From contig OY783216.1 of assembly GCA_963678705.1 (NCBI GenBank), positions 6,200,001-6,264,000 of the forward strand: DNA of 64,000 nt, given 5' to 3'. A program made the position numbers and the translations under genes. The notes under the pieces are model-generated. The model was given only the letters and a program-made list of their open reading frames with translations. It was not told the origin of the DNA and searched no databases. Positions 37,053 through 48,501 of this stretch are shown piece by piece (position 1 is the stretch's first letter; every line of letters starts with the position of its first letter). This DNA comes from Panorpa germanica. Its lineage: Eukaryota; Arthropoda; Insecta; Mecoptera; Panorpidae.

Positions 37053-38630
37053 CTACTAATAAAAATAATTTGTTTCTTCAATGTCAGATGAATCATATTT
37101 TATTCTGACAACGCCAATTCTGATATTTTGAAAACTTGGAATAAAATATTTCATTTATTATATTAAAATTTTTTTGAGAAAATATGCTTTTTGATAACCT
37201 TCGACACCAACCTAACCTCATAAAGCAGCTAACACGTTTAACACTGAATATCGATGAAGCTGAATTTAATATCAATTTGGATAGAGTATAAATCTTTTAC
37301 CGTGAATCCTTTAAAATGAAAAATATGTAAACGCTATAAAATATTCCTGGAAGATTTAGAAACACTGGTATAACGTTGAAGCCATAATATAAAAATGTAT
37401 ATAATATAAAACTATCTAGTCATCTTATATTTCTTTTTATATCATATTTATAATATTACGCTATAAGTATTCACCTTTCACTCTACCAAATGTTAATTAG
37501 ATAAACTCTATCTCTTTCACACTAATAGACTAAAATGTTATCATTGCAAGTTAAGTTGCAACCCTTTTTTATTATTTTTTTATTTTTTTTTATTTTTTTA
37601 CCATGTTTCAAATTATTAAAATGCAAATCAGGGTGTAAAAATTATCTAAGATATTAGAGTTAATTTAAAAAAGAAGGGTTTTTTGTTACACTTTGCTTCC
37701 TATTTACCATTTTTATTAATTTATAAATTAATTAGACATTTTTTTAAATTATTAAAACTTTTTGAATTAATTTTTTTATGAGTAAAATTTTATATAGATT
37801 TATTATTAATAAAATATTAAATATTAAGGTGAATTCACTTGACATGTGGAGCAAGAAAGCTTTTTGGTTGAGTTTATTGTTATAAATAAAGTAAATTACA
37901 ATATATCTGACATTTTGTAACAACCGTTACATATTCCTGTACAAAGTTTTCCTATACATATAACATTTATGGTGTTATAAGTAGAGCTTTTTCAATGAGC
38001 TTTTATAAAAGCGCACTAAAAGGTGCAAGAAAAATATTATTTTCATAGTTTTTCTTTTTTTTTTTTATTCAAGATTAAATTAAAATGGTTTATAGAATAT
38101 ATAAAACTTCAGTTTAAAAAAGTTCAGGGTAATGAAAAACATTCAAGGGATGAAAAGTATTTTAAAAATGATGCTGCGTGGAAACAAACACCCACTAGAT
38201 TTAAAGCTTATACAAAACACTAAGTGACGTAAGAGTTTGTGTTTTTTGTGTTTTTTTGTTTGAATAAAATATAAAGTAAAGGTTACCTTTTAATTTTTCT
38301 ATATTTGTTGTAAAGCTCGTCCAAATTTCAATAATTTTTTCAATCAATTTTTGATGAATCAATTTTTCGTCATTATTAGCTTGATTCACAATTTAACAAT
38401 CAGCGAAACGAACGAACATTTCAAAAAAATAATTATCCGAAGTGGTCCAACCATTCTCAAGTGATGCGCTTACCAATTAATCTTTATTTATGTAGAAGAT
38501 AACATTGTTAAAAAAACTAACTCAACTTTTTTGATAGACGACCATTTGCTTGGGCAAAATTGTATTTGCATTGCAGTTACTTAGACACCTTCACTTAATC
38601 CATTAATTCACCATTCATCCATTAATGGTG
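37053..38630. other. intronic, no gene; very AT-rich
   Basis: Homopolymer T runs around 37565-37600. ORFs at 37093, 38023 and 38201 lack domains. Confidence 0.4.
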
Positions 38631-38821
38631 GCACATGCAAAGGAGGGAGGAAAGGGTCCACTAAGTGTGACAAAATGTGATAAGTGCTAGGAAGTGACTC
38701 AAAACGTTTTGTAACGTTTAGGAAAATTCAGCTTAAAAAAAAAAATTACGTCACATGCAAAGAGGGGAGAAGGGGTCCACAATGTGTGACAAGACATGGC
38801 AGTTAGAATGGGGGGGGGGGG
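38631..38821 (+). repeat. repeat family K, tandem pair, ending in a G12 run
   Basis: Two related units, 38631-38692 (GCACATGCAAAGGAGGGAGG, GTCCACTAAGTGTGACAAAA) and 38750-38803 (TCACATGCAAAGAGGGGAGA, GTCCACAATGTGTGACAAGA), about 120 bases apart. The second is followed by a run of 12 G at 38810-38821. The GTGACAAGAC/ACGTCAC pattern is one I associate with 3' parts of abundant arthropod retroelements, but I cannot assign it. Confidence 0.65.
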
Positions 38822-39529
38822 TTTAATAACTATGAAATTTGTCTAAAATAATTTATGGATAATCCGTATTAATCGCAAAAACTAACTTATATTTAATTTA
38901 GCGCTTGCGCTATATATTGAACAATATGTACAAAATTATAAGTTTGCAATACTAAATAAGTCTTGAAATAATTATAATACGTAGGAAAAGTGAATTAACA
39001 ATAAGATACATTAAATAATTAATATAAAAACGATTAAACATTCTGCTTGTGTTAAATATAACTAATTTTATATAAAATAATTCTGATGATTGATATTTGA
39101 TTTCATGTATGAGTATCTTTCATGTAACTGCATACTCAACTCAACCAAACGGTGATCAACTTCTTAATTAATCTCACTTTTAACAAATCTTAAATGAAAT
39201 AATGTCTATTATTGGCTAAATAATGACGTATTTTATATAAAATTAAAATGAATACAGAATCATCTACATTGTCTATAGCGTGAGGAGATTAAATTAAAAT
39301 GCTAAACAAACTTACCCCAGAGAATTAATAACTTGGCAGCAAAAATCCCAGCTACATCATAAAATAAATGATGCTATAAAAGACGTACGTTTCCAAGTTG
39401 ACCTTCTTTATCATTCATGCTTTCTATCGTTATTTTAAAATACAATGTTATTGAGTAAAGAATATAGTTTAATGATAATTGTTAATTGCGTTGTGGATCA
39501 TACCAAACTTCTAGCTCAGCTGTCTCTAC
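38822..39529. other. intronic, no gene
   Basis: AT-rich DNA, nothing recognised. The same holds for 39963-41012 except a (CT)n tract at 40238-40258. Confidence 0.4.
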
Positions 39530-39531
39530 TA

Positions 39532-39960
39532 AAGCCTCATTCTCATTAATAAACTGTTTTGATATTTAAATTACTATTTTTATTTAATATTCCTTTTCAC
39601 ATTTGTGTTTTAATTTAAGTTTAGTTAATTTAGTTGATGCGTATCGTTAGTAATATTAATTTTGACAGTTCGACAAAATTATATGTGAAATAATAATAAA
39701 GTTACTATTTTTAATAACAATTAGTAATAGAAATTGTTTTCACTTCTATATTTTTCAAAAACTGACATTAAACTTCTTTTAAAAGTAAATTCTACTGCAT
39801 TTTGACAGCTTGTCACATTTTGGAGGTTATAATATAATATAGTTTTTATTAAATAAATTATTAATAAATTCAATTAAAAATGGTACTGGCATATGCTAAA
39901 CAATTTGAATTAAATACAAAATACAAAATTATATTAAAGCAGTGAGTGGGAATGGCACTT
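39532..39960 (+). mobile_element. MITE family C, reference copy with TA target duplication
   Basis: TA flanks both ends (39530-39531, 39961-39962). The left terminus AAGCCTCATTCTCATTAATA is a decayed form of the right terminus CAGTGAGTGGGAATGGCACTT read in reverse. The 429-base body has no coding frame. TA duplication suggests mobilisation by a Tc1/mariner-type transposase. Confidence 0.85.
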
Positions 39961-41012
39961 TAACTATTAAAAAAACATTAGAAGTTTAAAAAATTATGTA
40001 TTCCTTATTAGTTACTACTAAAACTAAAAAGCAGTATTATAAAATCTAGTTGATAATTAAAGGTTTGAAGTAAAATTACACTCAAAAACTTTTACGTCAT
40101 AAACTTGATTTGTATTGTACAGAGCGTGGGTTACATTTGTACTACGTACTTGTAATATCATCTTTTGCATAGGTGTATTGTGAGATGAGTTGCCTGTAAA
40201 TTACGATCTTCAGTTTCAGTATGTACCATGTATATATCTCTCTCTCTCTCTTTCTCTGTACTACACAATTAGACTATACAAGTTAGTGCATGGTATGACC
40301 GCATATTAACTGCCCTCTGTAGTCTACTTAGCTGTATTAATAATAATGTTTCAATTACCCTCTTCTAAACTCTACAATCTAAAACAAACTCTGTACCAGT
40401 GTTACCAGTTTTAACAATTATTTTCTCTCCAAAAAGCTTTCTCTAAAACACAAAATACAATATACAAGAATATTCTGTACCAAAAATACTCTTTGTGAAG
40501 TCGTTCTTGTCATTAAACAAGCTTGTTCCTAATTAAAATGAAACCTTTACGGATTACCCGGAAGTTAAACGGAACAACAAGAGTTTACCACCCCATTTCA
40601 ATCCCCTTCCTACTTCCTGCGTTGCCGTGAGTTGAAAATTGCAGGGAGGGACTTCTTTTCTTGTGTTTTATTTCTTGTTGAAAATCGGTTTCTACTAGTA
40701 GAATAATAAGGATAAAATCTTACTTCTTTGCTATTACTTGTGATGACTTACAATGCGATAAAACAGTCCAGAACCTGCCTTGCTTTCCTACATATTCTAT
40801 TCATAGAGTACCAATATAAATGTGTACATTTAAGCAGCGTTAATATATACTGCGTATTGTTACATTATTTATTTTTTATTAATTTAATGTGTGTGTCGTT
40901 AGACTTTACATTCTTTGAATATTAAATCACGTAATTACATCTCATTGCTAACCTAAACTTAACATTATTCTAACATTTTTAATAATTCCAACAGCAATGT
41001 TTGATTTTCCAA

Positions 41013-41071
41013 AGATCTGCCGTCCCGGAGCCTCGTAAAATTATGCCTCGCAATGGCTAAGGCCGCCACTG
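41013..41071 (-). repeat. hAT MITE end fragment
   Basis: Reverse complement of the left end of the 36684 element: the minus strand starts CAGTGGCGGCCTTAGCCATT, then GCGAGGC and GGCAGATCTTTG. Only about 60 bases survive. Confidence 0.8.
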
Positions 41072-41775
41072 AATGGAACGATAAGTCAAAAATATTTTGT
41101 GCTTAGCTCGTTTGAATTTAAGTACTTTTATTCAGTCATCATAAGATATTAATAAACAAAATGTCTTATGACATACTTGACAATATTGTGCGCTGTACGT
41201 CGATACATTTCTATTTCTAAAAGGTAATAATTTTTCTGTAGATTACTTTAAAAACAGAAAAGTGCATGAATTTCAGAAAACTTCTCATAAAATTTATTTA
41301 ATAAATGTCAAGTAATCAAGATACATTTTTCTACCAACCCTTATTCCAGTGCAGCCCTGGAATGTCATGTTATGAGCCCTTGTTTTCTACTATGACTCAG
41401 GCAGTGAGTTTGGTTTCATTTGCCCACCATGTTGTTCTTCCTTTTGTTTTTCATATTTACATAACGACTTATTCAAATATAACAGAGACAACACTAAGAG
41501 TAAAAGAGATAGAAACAAAAGTAATTTATAATTATGACCATTTAAAGCCTAAAAAGTTCATTTATTTTTGTTCTACATATATAATTAACATTGTAGAGTA
41601 ATTATATTAGCTTTATAATTGTAGTACGCCAATGGGAGTTATGTTAAACACATTTAAAGCTTTTTAATTAAATGAACGGACATTCTCATTCTGAAACTGT
41701 TGATTTATAACAAGAGAAATAGAAGTCGTGGAGCGTTAGGAGATAACAGCTAATGTTTACTGCATCAAACTCAAT
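41072..41775. other. intronic, no gene
   Basis: The 98-codon plus-strand ORF at 41305-41601 is among the longest in the window, but its product shows no domain, signal or splice context. Confidence 0.4.
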
Positions 41776-42193
41776 TGGGCTTGTGTCCTCATTTTTTAGT
41801 GGTCGATTTTTCAATTGTTGATTGAAATTGATGTTAATAAATGTGTATTGGCGTGTCTATTTTATTAAATATCTAAATGTTGACGGAGATATAGCAATTA
41901 AAAGTTTGAATTGTAGTTTTAGTGCTAGAAATGGTCGGCCATATTTGTATGACGTGAAATGCATTTTAACGTCAGTTATTTGTTGAGTAGGTCAGTGCTG
42001 TGGTAATGTTCTGTAGCTGTTGTTAGTCAAATAATCAAGTCAAGTCAAAGAATAATAAGTTTTTATATTATTTAACTCTGCTAACGCAGACATAATATTG
42101 AAATTTTATTGTTCCTCGAAATAGCTGTAAATAATATTTGATATTTTGATATATAAATACATATAGCAGAGATTTATGAGCTGTAAGGTTGGT
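41776..42193 (+). repeat. repeat family A, 3'-truncated copy
   Basis: Left terminus TGGGCTTGTGTCCTCATTTT intact, collinear with other copies up to CTGTAAGGTTGGT, then breaks off. The right ~200 bases are absent. Confidence 0.9.
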
Positions 42194-43087
42194 TATTCCT
42201 ACAGTGTACATAAGCACATGTTTATGACAGATGAGCTTTGTACCAACTAAAGAAATATAATTTCTTTACATATTTTTAAAAGATGAGAGCGATGTAAGAT
42301 AAATAATGAACCTCCTGTAGTTTTTGTTGGTAACAATCAGAAACAATCTTGCCCTGTAGCATGAAGGGCATCCTTCCAATACACCCAGTACCTTAATGAT
42401 GTGATTTCACAAAGAAGAGAACGCTGCTTCAGTCACATGAAAAGAAACTTCTAAAGAAACCAAGTAGCTTCATAACCCGATACGATTATTTGCATATTCT
42501 GAACAATAGATGTCGGTGTTACAAATAAGCAGAGGTTTTCGTTTTCGTTTTGTAGATGGAGTTTCTTTCACATAATACAAATGACACATATAGATGGCGT
42601 TGATAAATTTCGTTGAATTTTGATATGAAAAGCAATTCTGATTAATTAATCACATTGAAATGTGTTGAACAGTAACATGTGCGGTTCCTGCCACCACTGA
42701 TCCAGTCGTTATGACGTCACTCGACTTCAGCCAATTACACATCATCTGTTCGCCTAATGATATCCAATGAGTGATGTAGTGTGAGGGGTTATGTGGGGGT
42801 GGAGGTGGGATGGGAGAAGTTGATTTGTGTGATACACCGAAAGAATTTTTGCAAATCACTGTTTGGAGAAAATTGGGAATGATGAATAGTAGATGAATTT
42901 CGTATTCAAGAAGATTAAGAGACCACCGAGACTCATATTGTGAAGATATTGTTTTAAAGGCTCATTTAATTAACAACTATCGTGAACTTCATTTACATCT
43001 GCGGTACGATGGTGAATTATACCTTATACGTTCCTATATACTTATAAAAAAAATAGTGAGGCAGAGTTTTTTTTACGTTTTAGATTA
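42194..43087. other. intronic, no gene; family M scrap at 43005-43080
   Basis: AT-rich DNA. The piece at 43005-43080 resembles the core of MITE M (26098-26170). The ORF at 42650-42859 has no domain. Confidence 0.4.
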
Positions 43088-43533
43088 AACCTCATTCCCA
43101 CTCACTGTCTTGATATTTAATTTAGGTTTTTATATAATATTTTAGTCTAGATTCCTTGTCACATTCGTGTTTTAATTTAGTTGGTACGCATGCTTCGTTA
43201 GTAACAAAAATGTAGACAGTTTCACAGTTGGATAAAATTGAATGTGGAATTATTTAAATTGCTGTTTTCAATAACAATTACAAATAGAAATTGTTTTTAC
43301 TTCTTTATTGTTAACAAACTGACGTTCAACTTTTTTAAAAAATAAATCCTGTTGCATTTTGGCAGATTGTCACATTTTAGCAGTTACAATAGTTTTTTTT
43401 TAATATAGTATTTTCAATTTAGAAACCTTGTAAGGTTCTAAAAAAACGAGGAAACATAAATTACGCATATTCCCACATGCTATATGTTATTTTTTAATTA
43501 AACACAAAATTAAAAATAAAATTTAAACAGTAA
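43088..43533 (+). repeat. repeat family C, copy with decayed right end
   Basis: After TA, the left terminus reads AACCTCATTCCCACTCACTG, the best-preserved left end of family C. The body keeps CATTTTGGCAGATTGTCACA and CCTTGTAAGGTTCTAAAAAA. The right end fades to AAACAGTAAG. Confidence 0.85.
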
Positions 43534-43546
43534 GACAATTTCTATA

Positions 43547-43598
43547 TGAGAAGTAGAAAATTATTCTTGTAGCTAGTAGCAAGTTAGCAAGTGTAAAC
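43547..43598 (+). repeat. repeat family N fragment
   Basis: GAAGTAGAAAATTATTCTTG then TAGCTAGTAGCAAGTTAGCA and AGTGTAAAC, matching the inverted right part of the 57735-57865 copy. Confidence 0.55.
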
Positions 43599-44202
43599 TT
43601 TTGTGTTTTGTGTTTCTGTTAATGCGACAAAGACATACATGTCTTAAGACAGTTCAATCCTCAGTGCACCAGTGCTCTTCAGCATATTCCAATAATTTAG
43701 TTCTAACTAACTTGATTCTAAAAATTCAGAACAATAAAATATTTAGTATTTTTCCATACGATCGAAATAAAATAACAGATTTTAATATAAATGCAGATTT
43801 TTTGAACATGTCATCCATGTTGAAATGAGGAGAAGCTGGATAGGGGTTGGAGGGGGAGGGGGGGGGGGTTTATGTATATACCAGGAAAATCCACGGCTTT
43901 ACATGTTTTGTATTTGAATTAAATATATATTTAGATTAAACGAATAAAATAAATTACAAAAAGATTTAAAAACTTATGTTTCATGTTTTTATCAGAAATA
44001 CAGCTTTGTAACTTTGTATAAGCTTCGTGGGCATCCTAAACTATTCACATAGACTAATAATTTAATAAAAAACTAAATTAATTTAATTACTTCTCCCCGA
44101 AAAACATGCATCACAGATAAATTCAATTTAATAATATTATTAATGACATTGCGTTATTATTAGATAAGTTCATAATAATTAAATAACGTGTAAACATGAG
44201 CC
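43599..44202. other. intronic, no gene; G11 run
   Basis: A G-rich patch with 11 consecutive G at 43858-43868. Otherwise AT-rich; the ORF at 43601-43828 has no domain. Confidence 0.4.
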
Positions 44203-44335
44203 GTTAACGCGAACGAACCGTTCGCTTTGGAATGGTAGACGTTCGAACCGTTCGGTCCATCGGTTCATCGGTTCAACTTAACATGACACCGTTCTGACAC
44301 GTCGCGTTCGACCAAACCTCGACAAGCGACGGTTC
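44203..44335. repeat. GC-rich block with repeated GAACCGTTCG / CGGTTC motifs
   Basis: GAACCGTTCG occurs at 44215-44224 and 44245-44254, then CGGTTC or GGTTCA recurs at 44261-44276 and near 44330, with several CGTTCG hexamers. CpG density is far above the surroundings. Probably a mobile-element scrap or binding-site cluster; the family is not known to me. Confidence 0.5.
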
Positions 44336-44820
44336 ACGGGCATCTATGACACTGACATTTAATCCATGCGCGCGCATGTGCTATTGACACTTCTTAATTT
44401 AATAGTTAAATGTATGATATACGTTGTCTATCTATGGTATATGTATTATAGCAATAGAGGAAAACGGACACATTTGTATATGTTAAGTTTACTACGTGTA
44501 TATCAATATTTAATATGTTCAAAATGCTTATCCCCTATAATGGTGAAGTAGAATATAATATAGGGTATGAATCTGCAAAAAATAACCCCCTAAAAATGAA
44601 CGTGGTTTTATAATATTATATATATCATGGACAGAGGAAAATAAAACACCCCTAAATGAATTATTAGAAAATCGTTATTTTAGATACAGCGTTTTTGAAA
44701 ATATTTTATTTTTAAGTATAAGAAACTTTCGTTATTTCTAACAATTAAATCCTGCAGTTTTATTTAAGGGGTTTGGTTTGTTAAGGTTTAAACTTTCTTT
44801 TTTTAAATTTATTTATATTA
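44336..44820. other. intronic, no gene
   Basis: AT-rich DNA. The ORF at 44366-44551 has no domain. Confidence 0.4.
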
Positions 44821-45460
44821 TTGTAAAACATATTATGTTTATTGTGTAAAAATTTGAAATCGATTGGAGTAAAATTGTCGGAGATATAGAGTTTTAAGTC
44901 TTCACCTCTCTGATATGCTTTCGTGTTACTTTGAAACTTTTAAATGCGGTTTTTCACACATAGCCTTTTCAGAGTCGGTGCCCTCTCTAGCTCAAAATCT
45001 ACTGGACCGATTCTTTTAAAATTTTACACACTTTCTTTACATAAATGCCGAGGTAACGCTGTCGAGTTTTTTTAAAACTTTTAATTTTAACGTATTTTAA
45101 AATAACAAAGTTTCTGATTTTTTTAATGAAAAATCGAGATTTTGTCTTTCAATAAAAAAATCAATAAAAAACTGAAAACAGAAAAAAGGAAAACAACGTT
45201 ACCTGCAGAAACTTATCATCTAATGATATAATTTTGGTTTTTCGATTTCAGAAAATCCAGTGATGAGTTATGAGTGGCACCATAAAGTTACTTTTTGTTG
45301 TGACGTCAGCGGAGATTCGCTGTCAATGCCTCATTTCTTGACATTTATTTATGAAAATTTTATAATGTATTCTTCAAATGTCATTTTTCCATGTAATGAT
45401 TATAGAAATAATTATATATCAACTGTGTCGTCAAAAAACATTATCGAAAATATGCTTTTC
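44821..45460 (+). repeat. repeat family B, copy 3 (longest)
   Basis: Collinear with 11866-12475: ACATATTATGTTTATTGTGT, GAGATATAGAGTTTTAAGTC, CTCTCTAGCTCAAAATCTAC, GGTAACGCTGTCGAG, ATCCAGTGATGAGTTATGAG, GGAGATTCGCTGTCAATGCC. The second arm of the internal inverted pair has decayed to ACAACGTTACC. The ORF at 45260-45493 is inside the repeat. Confidence 0.9.
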
Positions 45461-46414
45461 TTTATTGTATTGACCTTAAAGTTTGGAAGTTAAATTGGCC
45501 AAAAAAAACCGGATAGTAACTTTGAAAAAATTGATCTGCCCGCACAGTCAAAATATACTAAATGACTACCTCCATAACCTAATTAAAAATCTAAATTAGT
45601 AATCTTTGTACTACATTCTTCCTAAGAAACATATTTTCTAAATATCAATAAAGTTAAGAGCACAAATTATATTTGCTAACTTAATGTCTTCTGCCGCTAG
45701 TTAATAATAACGTGACAAACCACACAAGGGCTTAATTGAGTACAACATCGCTTATTCAACCCCCTTCCCTTAGTTTCCATTTAGAGGGTGGTTAAATCAA
45801 CCCACAAACCCCATCCCAAAATCCTTTACAGTGGGGGGAGGTGTTATTAATATGGCATGTCGTTACTTAAAGTTAAACGGATTATATCAGAGTTAAATAT
45901 GCCTTCCATACACACCCTCCCCTCCTTCGCTCTCACCCTAACCCTCCCACTGCGTGAGGATGTACCCCTTATCAAGTGAACAAGAGCAGGAGTAATTTTG
46001 TCTATGTGTTTCATATAATAAACCTCCTTGTTTTATGTTTTGAAGATTTTAATGTTGCTATAACCATATGATAGAGAAATATGTGGTAATTTAGTATTAA
46101 AATAATTCCGAATATTAACGGAAATAACCGAACAGTAAACGAATGGTAATGAAACACATTATAATAAAGCTATAAATAACAGAGCTTAAATATTATGTTG
46201 TGCAAATGGGTAAAAAATTTATCAATCGGGGTTTTGTATGGAATTATGTTTTTGTGCTGGGGAAAACGTCAATAATTTTAATTTTATTTAGCTTTTTGTT
46301 TGTTAATATAGCAACCGTGTTAAATGCGTGTAAAAGTAAGCTTACACAGGTGTGCATGGCTCTTATCATACGTATTGGATTTATTGAATCAAACCAGCGT
46401 TTTCCTCAACTTTA
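45461..46414. other. intronic, no gene
   Basis: AT-rich DNA with C-rich patches near 45760 and 45910. The overlapping ORFs at 46200-46581 have no domain and run into repeat K. Confidence 0.4.
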
Positions 46415-46485
46415 TCATCCATAAATTACGTCACACAATTTCCTATTCACTTCCATTGTCTTGTCACACATTGTGGTCGTCAATC
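46415..46485 (-). repeat. repeat family K fragment
   Basis: Plus strand ATCCATAAATTACGTCACAC and CTTGTCACACATTGTGGTCG; reverse complement aligns with 60504-60558 (GACAAGACGTGACAAG ... ACGTAATTTATGGATGG). Confidence 0.65.
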
Positions 46486-47441
46486 ATTTGCGAAAATATT
46501 TTTTTTTTGGCTTTACTTTTGGTGTTATTTTATTTTTTTAAGTTAAATTGCAAATTAGATGTGGTCTCTCAAATTTTTTGACTCCCCGCTCACTTATCCC
46601 GCTCCCGTACTTATTCGACGTGCCCCTTACTGACCCTGATTGAAAGAATTTTGTTTTCTTAAACTCTACAAAAACTTAAACTTAAACTTGAGTCTTCATT
46701 ATCAAATTTTTCATTTCTATCTCATTTTTTGTAATTTACCCCCACCTAGCCCCCCTGCCCCTTCCTTGGACGGTTGCATAACATATGGCGTGATATATAT
46801 TTAAAGCAAGCCCGTTCGGCATCGGCACGCTTTGCGCTACCAAACTTTTCCTATTATATAATTAGATTTTTGTCACTTAAGCGGCATGTTTGACAAACTA
46901 TTAGATCCTAATCTTAATCCACACCTCCCGTCCCCCCTTCGGCTGTCCCCGTCCCCGCTTCTGTATCTTGACTTCGTATCTAATCTTGTTATTTTTTATA
47001 CAACATCGACTTTTAAATGTTTTGATTTTTATCTTTCAGAAATTCATTTATTTTATTTTGGACGAAGTTAATCTCCTTAAAGCTTTGTCACTTTTTTCAT
47101 TTTTAATGTTGGCAGCAGTGCATTAAACACGATTTAAGTATTATTATTTTGACATCAGGAAGAGGGTAGAGGGGCGCATGCAATCATCCATGAAGAGTTA
47201 GTTCTCCTATTTAATTATTAAATAACAGCTACTGATGCTGTGCTACTGATCATCTGTTTCATCATTTTATTTTGTTTTTTCTGGGATTGAATCACACCTT
47301 GAAAACAGTGCAGACTTTTGCAAGATAAGACTGGGTTCATACGACATTGTACTGCACGTTTTTATGCAGTACACACGTCGTGTGAATGGTTCTATATAAA
47401 TAGCTACGACCTAACTACTTTGGTTACTTAGAGAACAGTGC
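46486..47441. other. intronic, no gene
   Basis: AT-rich DNA with C-rich patches near 46740 and 46925. The ORF at 46886-47071 has no domain. Confidence 0.4.
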
Positions 47442-47491
47442 TCAGTAAACAATTTGATGAAGTGTTTCTTTTTGTGACGTTTCTATCACAA
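47442..47491 (+). repeat. MITE family H, left-end fragment interrupted by family A
   Basis: TCAGTAAACAATTTGATGAA ... TGTGACGTTTCTATCAC matches the left 45 bases of the 53588 copy. It breaks exactly at the start of family A. No H right half is found after the A copy. Confidence 0.75.
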
Positions 47492-48176
47492 TGGGCTTGT
47501 GTCCTCATTCTTTAGTGGTCGATTTTTCAATTGTTGATTGAAATTGATGTTAATAAATGTGTATTGGTGTGTCTCTTTTATTAAATATCTAAATGTAGAC
47601 GGAGATATAGCAATTAAAAATTTGAATTGTAGTTTTAGCGCTAGAAATGGTTGGCCTTATTTGTATGAAGTGAAATGCATTTTAACGTCAGTTATTTGTT
47701 GAGTAGGTTAGTGCTGTGGTAATGTTTTGTTGTCGTTGGTAGTCAAAGAATAATAAGGTTTTATTTTATTTAACCCTGCTAAGGCAGACATAATATTGAA
47801 ATTTTATTGTTCTTTGAAATAGCTGTAAATCATATTTGATATTTTGATATCTAAATACATATAGCAGAGATTTCTGAGCTGTAAGGTTGGTAACCTGTAA
47901 ACTTGCCAGAGTTCTATCTTGAATATGCTATCTCTTTTACGCTCTGTTGTATAAAAGAGATTGCAACTAGCGGCTGTGATATCACATGCAGTTGGAATGT
48001 TGTCCAACGTTGAATCCCATTAATAATTAAAGAGACAAAATGACTTTTTTAATTGTTAATATCTCCTGAAATATAAAGAGTTATTAAAAAATAATTGAAC
48101 ATTTGAGGTTCTAGTAAACCACTTTATCAATATATAGTACACTTTTATAGAAATTAAGACATAGGACACAAACCCA
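47492..48176 (+). mobile_element. repeat family A, longest copy with TIRs
   Basis: TGGGCTTGTGTCCTCATTCT to ATAGGACACAAACCCA. Collinear with other A copies but with about 75 extra bases near 47897-47972 (between GGTTGGTAACCTGT and GTGATATCACATG), and a short deletion near 47735. No coding frame; the ORF at 47804-48007 is a shadow. Confidence 0.92.
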
Positions 48177-48411
48177 TTCATGCTACTTCGTACATTGTGC
48201 GTCATGGCTTTGTGGATGATTCAAATCGCCGAGCCAGACATTGTTTACATTATTATTCTCATGTATTTTTGCGAAATCTTCTTCTTAAAGTAAAGTAATA
48301 CAATTTTAGTAACGTAATATGCAAAGAATATCTAAGTAATTCTAAATCCTTTTATTAAACAAAATAAAAATATATAAAATACTAATAAAAAAAACCAAGA
48401 TTTCATTTAAC

Positions 48412-48501
48412 TTAATTTACATTTTTATTGAAGCATCCCGCATGTTTGTGTTGGTATTGGTGTTGGTGTTCGTGCTTGTATTTGGCTTTGTGTTGTTGGA
48501 A
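48412..48501 (-). other. candidate cryptic alternative terminal exon, His/Gln-rich
   Basis: On the HGTX strand, an acceptor-like CCGTTTTCAG (CAG at 48504-48502) is followed by an in-phase-0 open frame of 29 codons, FQQHKAKYKHEHQHQYQHKH then AGCFNKNVN, ending in TAA at 48414-48412. AATAAA lies inside, near 48427. Splicing to HGTX exon 2 would truncate the homeodomain after K46. All three frames here are open because the DNA is a CACCAA-type simple repeat, so chance is likely. Confidence 0.12.

Noticed and set aside
40238..40258. CT tract as a regulatory GAGA element
   Set aside because: Short simple repeat, far from any exon; no other promoter feature nearby.
41305..41601. 98-codon ORF in the intron
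   Set aside because: No recognisable domain, no splice context, and composition typical of random AT-rich DNA.
45260..45493. 77-codon ORF
   Set aside because: Inside repeat B, antisense to nothing conserved; frame not kept in copy 2.
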